A stretch of 7,640 nucleotides of DNA from Planctomycetes bacterium RBG_16_41_13 (GTDB taxonomy: Bacteria; Planctomycetota; Brocadiia; Brocadiales; Brocadiaceae). This document shows, piece after piece, positions 1 to 5,132 of this stretch. Location: the NCBI GenBank assembly GCA_001828295.1, contig MHYI01000099.1:1-7640 (forward strand), written 5' to 3'. A model generated the notes under the pieces. The model saw only the letters and a list, made by a program, of their open reading frames with translations. It did no database searches and was not told where the DNA came from. The position numbers and the translations under genes were made by a program. Positions within the stretch are counted from its first letter, which is position 1, and every line of letters begins with the position of its first letter.

Positions 1-48
1 TTAAGGCGTTTACTATGGTACGATTTCAGTTATAGGAGAATATTTTAA
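1..48 (+). CDS. Possible 3' end of an upstream gene (15 codons and stop)
   Basis: Frame 1 is open from the window edge to a TAA at 46-48 and would end a protein in LRRLLWYDFSYRRIF. It stops 3 bases before the TTG, and 6 bases before the ATG, that could start gene A, which is operon-like spacing. Nothing in 15 residues identifies the product. The other two + frames also stop here (TAG at 33-35, and TGA at 53-55 preceded by TAA at 2-4), so the frame is chosen only because it is the longest one open to the edge. It may not be a gene at all. Confidence 0.3.
   Translation, partial: LRRLLWYDFSYRRIF
34..39 (+). promoter_or_regulatory. Ribosome binding site of gene A (AGGAGA)
   Basis: AGGAGA is a good Shine-Dalgarno match. 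It lies 12 bases before the TTG at 52 and 15 bases before the ATG at 55. Both spacings are long, and the shorter one slightly favours TTG. An in-frame TAA at 46-48 excludes any start further upstream. Confidence 0.55.
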
Positions 49-51
49 AGA

Positions 52-2148
52 TTGATGACTTTCTATTTGAGAATATGGCAATGGATTAAAGTTAGCAAAG
101 TAGAGATTACTTTATTCTTTTTATGCTTTTTTGCTTACGGATACTTTTTCCACGGTGGCGGCGCCAATCAAAATGCTACTTACGATCAAATCAGGTCGAT
201 AGTTGAATATGGTGAACTTTCAATAAATAGGTTTGCATACAACACTCATGACGTAAGTGTATACAAAGGTTTTGTTTTCCCGAATAAGGCACCTGGCTTA
301 ACCTTTCTTGGGGTTCCCATAGGTTTTATATTATTTCAATTGAAAGAGGTCTTCCTCCATTTTATGGCAGAAGATACCTATTTCTTGCTCGCCTGCTATT
401 TTATCAATTGGTTAACTGTGGGTTTCATTTCTGCCATTTTATGCGTTGTGTTATATAAATTTATTTACCAATTAACACAATGCACAATGACGGCCTTTAT
501 TGGAACTATGGGATATGGCTTTGGAACGACAGCTTTCGCTTACTCAACAATCTTGTATGCACACCAGATAGCAACCGCATGTTCTTTTATCGCCTTTTAC
601 CTTATTTTTATTCTAAAAAACAAAAAGGTAAGTTATTTTCCTACTATCTTCCTCAGTGGTTTATTAGCAGGATATTCAGTAATTACGGAATATCCCTGTA
701 TTTTTGTATGGTTTCTATTATTTTTGTATGTAATTTTTCTTTTTCCTCATAACAAAAAATATATAATTTATTTCACAATAGGATCTTCAATTCCAGCCGG
801 AATTTTGTTGTTTTATAATTACTTATGTTATAACAATCCTATACATTTTAGTTATTTTTCGTTTTTTGTCAGAAATGCAGACGTTCAGTCTGGTTTGAAA
901 GAAACGGTAAAAACTATTTCTTTCCCTGGCATTTTAACATTATATAAGATTACATTTGATTCTTACAGAGGAATATTCTTTTATTGCCCATTCCTATTAA
1001 TATTTTTCCCGGGAATTTATTATTTCTTAAAACAAAAGGGAGTTTTCAAAGAGTTTCTCCTTCTAATAATAATAACTACATACTATTTTGTTTTTAATGC
1101 CTCTTACCGACATTGGGATGGTGGATGGTCATTAGGGCCTCGACATTTAGTTGCAACGATACCTTTTATGGTCCTTTTATCATCCTTTTTTATAAAGCAA
1201 TATCCAAAGATATCGATATGCGGCACATTAGCATCATTTTTTTTAATGCTTATGGCAGTTTCTGTCACACCAGAAACTCCTTCTGATAGATGCAGAAACC
1301 CTATCGTGGAATTTTATTTCAAGAACTTCTTTGATTCAAATTTGTCACTCAATAAAATGCCTATCTTTACAAGTAATATTTTGGGGGATAAATTTAATTC
1401 ATTTAATATAGGCACCGTCCTTCATTTGCCTGATGTTTTATCACTAATCCCTTTCTATTTGATTATTATTGTTGGAACGGTTAGTTTTGTAGGCACGGTA
1501 AAATTGCAAATTTCAGACATCTTTCATAGTACATTTTTTGTTTCTAAAATAAATTGGGGAGTTGCCACATTGAAAACAAATATAACGTATTTTAGGTTCA
1601 GTTTAATTATTTTTCTCATTAGTATATTAAGCATGCAAATCGTCATCGCAATTTTAGGCAGAGAAGAAACGACTTTCAATAAGGAAAGCAACTATATTAT
1701 CCAATCTGGATTTTTGGGCTGGTATTATGAAAACAAGGCATTTGATGGCAAACCAAAATTGGTCCGGTATGATAATAGGATTTCTTTTAATGACGTCTCC
1801 TTTAACGAAATCTTTTCTGGAAAACAATTTAGTGTTATTTGGAGCGGCAGATTATATGTCCCGAGAAATGGATTCTATAAATTCTATACGGAATCGGATG
1901 ATGGTTCATTTTTATACATTAACGATAAACTGGTTGTTAATAATGGGGGAGATCATGGGATTAAAACTATAGAAGGAAAGATGCAATTAACCGAAGGATA
2001 TCATGATATCAAGATCAAATATTTCAATAGTGCGGGAAGCAGTCACATTAAGGTATTTTGGGAAATACCAGATGGCCTAAGGTGTCTACTTGGAGAAGAT
2101 AATGTTAATAATTACCTAGTGGAGCATAGCCATAACCAAAAAGAGTAA
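52..2148 (+). CDS. Gene A: GT-C-fold membrane glycosyltransferase-like protein with C-terminal PA14 domain
   Basis: Predicted polytopic membrane protein of 698 residues (697 if the ATG at 55 is used). About 12 hydrophobic segments run from residue 18 to 535. After the first (18-36) comes an extracytoplasmic loop with NQN (39-41), Asp45 and Arg48, then THDVSVYKG (65-73) and NKAPG (78-82). This resembles the NQN...D..R / T.D...G.yy..KaPG pattern of uncharacterised GT39-like proteins. WDGGWSLGPRHL (355-366) before a late transmembrane segment fits the same group. In GT-C enzymes an acidic residue in this first loop is usually catalytic or metal-binding; Asp45 is my candidate. The last helix (516-535) follows a basic loop, which puts the C-terminus outside. 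That tail, about 553-676, is a PA14 domain: it begins GFLGWYY and has SDDGS (615-619), NNGGDH (630-635) and KYF before FWEIP. The gene probably follows an upstream gene closely and converges on gene B, with no clear hairpin-plus-T terminator in 2149-2225. By eye it is more AT-rich than genes B and C. Membrane topology and PA14 are solid; donor and acceptor are unknown. Confidence 0.8.
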   Translation: MMTFYLRIWQWIKVSKVEITLFFLCFFAYGYFFHGGGANQNATYDQIRSIVEYGELSINRFAYNTHDVSVYKGFVFPNKAPGLTFLGVPIGFILFQLKEVFLHFMAEDTYFLLACYFINWLTVGFISAILCVVLYKFIYQLTQCTMTAFIGTMGYGFGTTAFAYSTILYAHQIATACSFIAFYLIFILKNKKVSYFPTIFLSGLLAGYSVITEYPCIFVWFLLFLYVIFLFPHNKKYIIYFTIGSSIPAGILLFYNYLCYNNPIHFSYFSFFVRNADVQSGLKETVKTISFPGILTLYKITFDSYRGIFFYCPFLLIFFPGIYYFLKQKGVFKEFLLLIIITTYYFVFNASYRHWDGGWSLGPRHLVATIPFMVLLSSFFIKQYPKISICGTLASFFLMLMAVSVTPETPSDRCRNPIVEFYFKNFFDSNLSLNKMPIFTSNILGDKFNSFNIGTVLHLPDVLSLIPFYLIIIVGTVSFVGTVKLQISDIFHSTFFVSKINWGVATLKTNITYFRFSLIIFLISILSMQIVIAILGREETTFNKESNYIIQSGFLGWYYENKAFDGKPKLVRYDNRISFNDVSFNEIFSGKQFSVIWSGRLYVPRNGFYKFYTESDDGSFLYINDKLVVNNGGDHGIKTIEGKMQLTEGYHDIKIKYFNSAGSSHIKVFWEIPDGLRCLLGEDNVNNYLVEHSHNQKE

Positions 2149-2225
2149 CTCGGTACTGAATAACAAATACTCGTAATTTTTAACAGTTTAGCCGCCAGGC
2201 AAAGGAAAAGATATGATGGATGAGT

Positions 2226-4751
2226 TTATTTTAGTGGATCATAGACGTCTTGTAAGTGATAGACGATATAGACATTCATCATAATAAAAAGGGCCATATA
2301 GTTATAACAAGCCACTTTAGCAATTGTAGCTGCAATCCGATTTCTAAGAAAATCAAATATCAGGAAAGGAAAGATGCCAATGACAAGGTAACACCTAAAC
2401 AGCCATGGTGATTTGTATAAATCCCCTGGTAGGATTTCTTTTAAAGGGAGTGCCATAAGTACCAGGAGTATCAAGAGTGCCTTTGCTGTACTGGGTTTTG
2501 CAATAAAATCCCTTATAAATAATCCTCCGGCAATTGCCATAAAGGGGTACATAGGGAAAAGATACCAGCCATATGAATAAATATCTGACGATACAGCACA
2601 CAACGTCATGAGAAAAATAAAGGCCGTTATTGGAACAGTTTGATCTCTTTTTCCCATAGAATAAACTATTACATACCAAAACCATAATAAATATCCCATA
2701 CCAAAATTTGCAGAGACTTGTGCAAGTCTTGGTTCCTTTATATACCTGAGCACAATATTGAATACTGTCATATGCTGCTCATTTCGTAAGGCCAACATCT
2801 TAAAGAACGCCTCTGGATTAATTAGATAATTGTACAATAAATAACTTGCAGCAAGGAGAAACCCAATTCCAGCAGTAATGCCGGCTTCCTTTATAAAACC
2901 CTTTCGGCTCAATAGTAATGGATAAATCACAAGTGCACAGATACCTGGTTCTTTACTCCAGAACGACACCCCTGCCAGGAGCCCTGCAAAGATTACGTAT
3001 ATCTTCTTTTTAGATTCAATATATTTTAAGACACATAATACCCCAGAAATGATAACAAGTGAAAGCAGACAGTCTCCTTTTGCAATTCGTCCAGCGGCAA
3101 CAATGAGCGGTACCGTGGCGTATATCAAACCGGCAATGATGGAGACTGTATTGGATTTGTATATCTTATAAGAGACAAGAAATACAAGAATAATCGTAAG
3201 TGTTGAGAAAAATATAGGGGTCAAATTGAATGTGGTGAACCGACAATCTAAGTAATCTTTAGCACCACAGATAGTTGGTGGAATACCAGCAAAAATAGAA
3301 AACAAGGGTGGGTGGTCAATGTAGCCTTTTACAATCCTAAAACTATCACCAAACCATCGAATAAATTTTATATCTTCGGCCTTGTAGGCTGATAGAAAAT
3401 ATGGTGGTTCCCATGATTTAGGCCCATCACCATGGAGGATATGATAACCATTCCATGCCTCTGAATAAGGATCCATCGTATCTCCGTGTGGTGGAACTAC
3501 ACTATAATTGTTAAGCCGTAAAGTAGCGCCGAGAATAACAATGAGAATCAAGGCAACTATAGACCAATTTTGGTTTACATACGCAAAGTATCCACAAATG
3601 CGATTTTTTATTACATTTCTAAATACGAGAAAGAAACTAAGACAAATAGATAGGGATGCAATAATAAATCCTATTGCATACCATACTTTAGCGCTACCCA
3701 AAACCCCTATGTCCTCGGCAGGCATTAAATACCGTGAAGAAATGTTCGAAAGCTTGCTATCACCCGGCTTTTGCCAAAACAAATTTAGTGTAGCATATTT
3801 TTTCTGATTAAAATAATTAACTTGTATAGATTTCCAACCCTTTTCTAAATAAATTTGTGCTTTTGAATCACTTCCCGCACGATATTTTATAATAGGCTTT
3901 GAGTCTATAAACAGAAATACATCCCCGTTCGTATCCACATTAAACATATATGTGCTATCTTTGGGTATCCAAATAGATCCCCTCCAAAGGATATTGTAGG
4001 CAGGTACCTCTGCCGGTGGTTCAAAACGGTAATTATCCCAATAATTTACATAATAAGTCCTCAGTATTCCGTGATTTTTAAATGCAATAGCGGAATCATT
4101 TTTCTTGAATACGAGATTTGATTCCTTTATGAGGTTATTGGGTTCGATTCCCAAAATGTATGGTATTGAAGCGTCAGGCGTGTGCAAGTCCTTAGTTTCT
4201 GGTTCTTGATAAAATTGTGTGGAAGGAATAACTGTTTCCGCTTCATTTGAAAACTTCCACTTAAGATACAGCATAGACTTACCGCCTTGATCAAAATACT
4301 TCAAACGGAGACGATAAAATCCAGGCTCAAGGAATACCGTTTGCCTTTTTTCCACAACGCCGTGAGATCCCCCATTATCAATGACCCGTCTGCCGTTGAG
4401 GAACAGTTCCGACCCATCATCCGAGCCTAATATAAAGGTGTAATCCCGGCGATGCTCGATTTTTAAGAGACCATACCATTCGATAGTAAATGGTGATTTG
4501 TGAGGTTTTTTATCTTCGGAAGGCCACTCGAAATGTATCGGTCTATCCTCTGTTGTTTCCATGATAAGCCTTCCCTTCGGATACCCTTCATATACATCTT
4601 TTCTAAGACCGGAACGCATTTCGGAGTGAGATAGGGTTATGGGACTGAGTGTTATATTTTCCTCTTTGGGAAGGGACAAGTAGTATCCAGTCAATCCATG
4701 ACTGGGCAATAATAGTTTGATGCCTGTGTATAAGCCTCCTATCAACAGCAT
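2226..4751 (-). CDS. Gene B: PMT/ArnT-like (GT39) membrane glycosyltransferase with two N-terminal PA14 domains
   Basis: Predicted protein of 841 residues. An N-terminal hydrophobic stretch (about 1-15) is followed by PA14 domain 1 (about 19-170): GLTGYY, SDDGS (110-114), DNGGSHG (125-131), KYFDQGG. PA14 domain 2 (about 228-345) is divergent, with DTNGD (273-277) where the DDG motif belongs. A helix at about 352-378 leads to a basic, presumably cytoplasmic loop (RNVIKNR) and then the GT-C core. The core has a first helix at about 396-412, a loop with Asp424, Asp427 and Glu431, the DHPP motif (479-482) typical of PMT_2/GT39 proteins, GRIAKGD (554-560), AGLLAGVSFWSKEPG (589-603) and many further helices. 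Family knowledge says such enzymes move a sugar from a polyprenyl-phosphate carrier to a lipid, protein or glycan outside the membrane. The topology puts both PA14 domains on the catalytic side. Start: ATG at 4751-4749 is the only ordinary start, but it has no ribosome site and cuts the anchor helix. Translation may instead begin at an in-frame ATC (4805-4803) 8 bases after AGAGGT. The gene is divergent from gene C. Acceptor unknown. Confidence 0.85.
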   Translation of the reverse strand: MLLIGGLYTGIKLLLPSHGLTGYYLSLPKEENITLSPITLSHSEMRSGLRKDVYEGYPKGRLIMETTEDRPIHFEWPSEDKKPHKSPFTIEWYGLLKIEHRRDYTFILGSDDGSELFLNGRRVIDNGGSHGVVEKRQTVFLEPGFYRLRLKYFDQGGKSMLYLKWKFSNEAETVIPSTQFYQEPETKDLHTPDASIPYILGIEPNNLIKESNLVFKKNDSAIAFKNHGILRTYYVNYWDNYRFEPPAEVPAYNILWRGSIWIPKDSTYMFNVDTNGDVFLFIDSKPIIKYRAGSDSKAQIYLEKGWKSIQVNYFNQKKYATLNLFWQKPGDSKLSNISSRYLMPAEDIGVLGSAKVWYAIGFIIASLSICLSFFLVFRNVIKNRICGYFAYVNQNWSIVALILIVILGATLRLNNYSVVPPHGDTMDPYSEAWNGYHILHGDGPKSWEPPYFLSAYKAEDIKFIRWFGDSFRIVKGYIDHPPLFSIFAGIPPTICGAKDYLDCRFTTFNLTPIFFSTLTIILVFLVSYKIYKSNTVSIIAGLIYATVPLIVAAGRIAKGDCLLSLVIISGVLCVLKYIESKKKIYVIFAGLLAGVSFWSKEPGICALVIYPLLLSRKGFIKEAGITAGIGFLLAASYLLYNYLINPEAFFKMLALRNEQHMTVFNIVLRYIKEPRLAQVSANFGMGYLLWFWYVIVYSMGKRDQTVPITAFIFLMTLCAVSSDIYSYGWYLFPMYPFMAIAGGLFIRDFIAKPSTAKALLILLVLMALPLKEILPGDLYKSPWLFRCYLVIGIFPFLIFDFLRNRIAATIAKVACYNYMALFIMMNVYIVYHLQDVYDPLK

Positions 4752-4813
4752 AATGAGAAGGGTTATTAAGAGGCATTTTGATTTTGAGAATGGTGAGTTA
4801 TCGATTACGATAT

Positions 4814-4819
4814 ACCTCT
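4814..4819 (-). promoter_or_regulatory. Candidate ribosome binding site of gene B (AGAGGT)
   Basis: Read on the - strand, AGAGGT overlaps the in-frame TAG (4820-4818) that bounds the gene B frame, and lies 8 bases before an in-frame ATC codon at 4805-4803. There is no comparable site before the ATG at 4751. If this is the real site, gene B starts at a rare ATC codon and gains 18 residues, including basic residues and the first half of its membrane anchor. Confidence 0.4.
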
Positions 4820-4867
4820 ATATAGTAACGGTGATTTAAATTCACTATTGTTATTCAAAACAATGTT

Positions 4868-4896
4868 AATATAATATATTAAGAATTGTTTGTAAA
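4868..4896 (-). promoter_or_regulatory. Candidate sigma-70-type promoter of gene B
   Basis: On the - strand TTTACA (4896-4891) is followed after 17 bases by TATATT (4873-4868), each one base from consensus. Transcription would begin near 4861, about 40 bases before AGAGGT. The region is very AT-rich, so chance matches are likely. A 7-bp inverted repeat (AAACAAT 4858-4864, ATTGTTT 4885-4891) flanks the -10 box. Confidence 0.35.
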
Positions 4897-4946
4897 TAAT
4901 CAAACGATTTATAAGGCTTTATAAAAATATATGCACGCATCGAGTT

Positions 4947-5055
4947 AATCCCCCTTAGAAAAGGGGGATTGAGGGGGTTGTGTTTTTTTTGAGCTATTCC
5001 CCATTTTCATGAGGACAAGTTTACAACCCCCTAGCCCCCTTTTTTAAGGGGGATT
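4947..5055. repeat. Large imperfect inverted repeat with nested hairpin (MITE- or REP-like element)
   Basis: The left arm (4947-4981) is AATCCCCCTT, AGAA, AAGGGGGATT, G, then AGGGGGTTGT. The right arm (5023-5055) is nearly its reverse complement: ACAACCCCCT, AG, CCCCCTTTTTTAAGGGGGATT. The arms differ mainly by a CAAT/AG change and one base in the inner loop. A 41-base spacer separates them. The left arm alone forms a perfect 10-bp hairpin with a 4-base loop. It codes for nothing, and I see no clear target-site duplication. C/G-run palindromes of this kind are dispersed in many AT-rich bacterial genomes; membership of such a family is my inference. Confidence 0.8.
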
Positions 5056-5059
5056 TTTT
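5035..5059 (+). terminator. Terminator-like hairpin in the right arm of the inverted repeat
   Basis: CCCCCTT (5035-5041) pairs with AAGGGGG (5046-5052) across TTTT, and the stem is followed by ATTTTTT (5053-5059), the form of an intrinsic terminator on the + strand. No + strand gene ends just upstream, so it would act only on read-through or antisense transcripts approaching gene C. It may simply be a by-product of the repeat. Confidence 0.35.
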
Positions 5060-5104
5060 CTCTGCCACTACCCAAGAAGCCGCATAAATAAAATGAAATT
5101 CCTA

Positions 5105-5110
5105 TATAAT
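5105..5110 (+). promoter_or_regulatory. Possible -10 box of gene C (TATAAT)
   Basis: A perfect TATAAT lies 22 bases before the gene C ATG, which would give a leader of about 15 bases. The hexamer 17 bases upstream (GCATAA, 5082-5087) is a poor -35 match. The surroundings are AT-rich, so the call is weak. Confidence 0.3.
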
Positions 5111-5132
5111 AAATTTAAGAAGTAAGGCAACT

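Larger units (their letters stand above)
4752..5132. other. Divergent intergenic region between genes B and C
   Basis: These 381 bases contain no convincing gene in either direction. From left to right: bases 4752-4817 are open in the gene B frame and may be its true 5' end; a gene B ribosome site lies at 4814-4819; a candidate gene B promoter at 4868-4896; an AT-rich stretch to about 4940; a large CCCCC/GGGGG inverted-repeat element at 4947-5055; and a short gene C leader with a TATAAT at 5105-5110. I see no riboswitch or RNA gene here. Confidence 0.7.

Noticed and set aside
5..55. Frame reading GVYYGTISVIGEYFKD with its TGA overlapping the gene A ATG, reminiscent of the C-terminus of a DPM1/GtrB-like glycosyltransferase.
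   Set aside because: An in-frame TAA at 2-4 leaves only 16 codons, so it could be the tail of a longer gene only with a frameshift at the window edge.
1997..2010. 14-bp perfect palindrome GATATCATGATATC.
   Set aside because: It lies inside the PA14 coding sequence of gene A and encodes normal domain residues (GYHDIK); likely chance.
1708..2079. PA14 as a sign of a toxin, since the domain is named after anthrax protective antigen.
   Set aside because: PA14 is widespread in carbohydrate-active proteins, and here it is fused to polytopic membrane cores with no pore-forming or toxin domain.
2149..2225. Possible shared terminator between convergent genes A and B.
   Set aside because: The only fold I see is a weak GCC/GGC stem near 2190 without a T-run.
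3508..3807. 99-codon open frame on the + strand opposite gene B, and similar short frames inside genes A, B and C.
   Set aside because: They overlap well-supported membrane/PA14 genes, lack ribosome sites and recognisable domains, and read as out-of-frame shadows.
4947..5055. CRISPR array or insertion sequence in the intergenic region.
   Set aside because: There is one inverted pair rather than regularly spaced direct repeats, and no transposase frame or clear target duplication.
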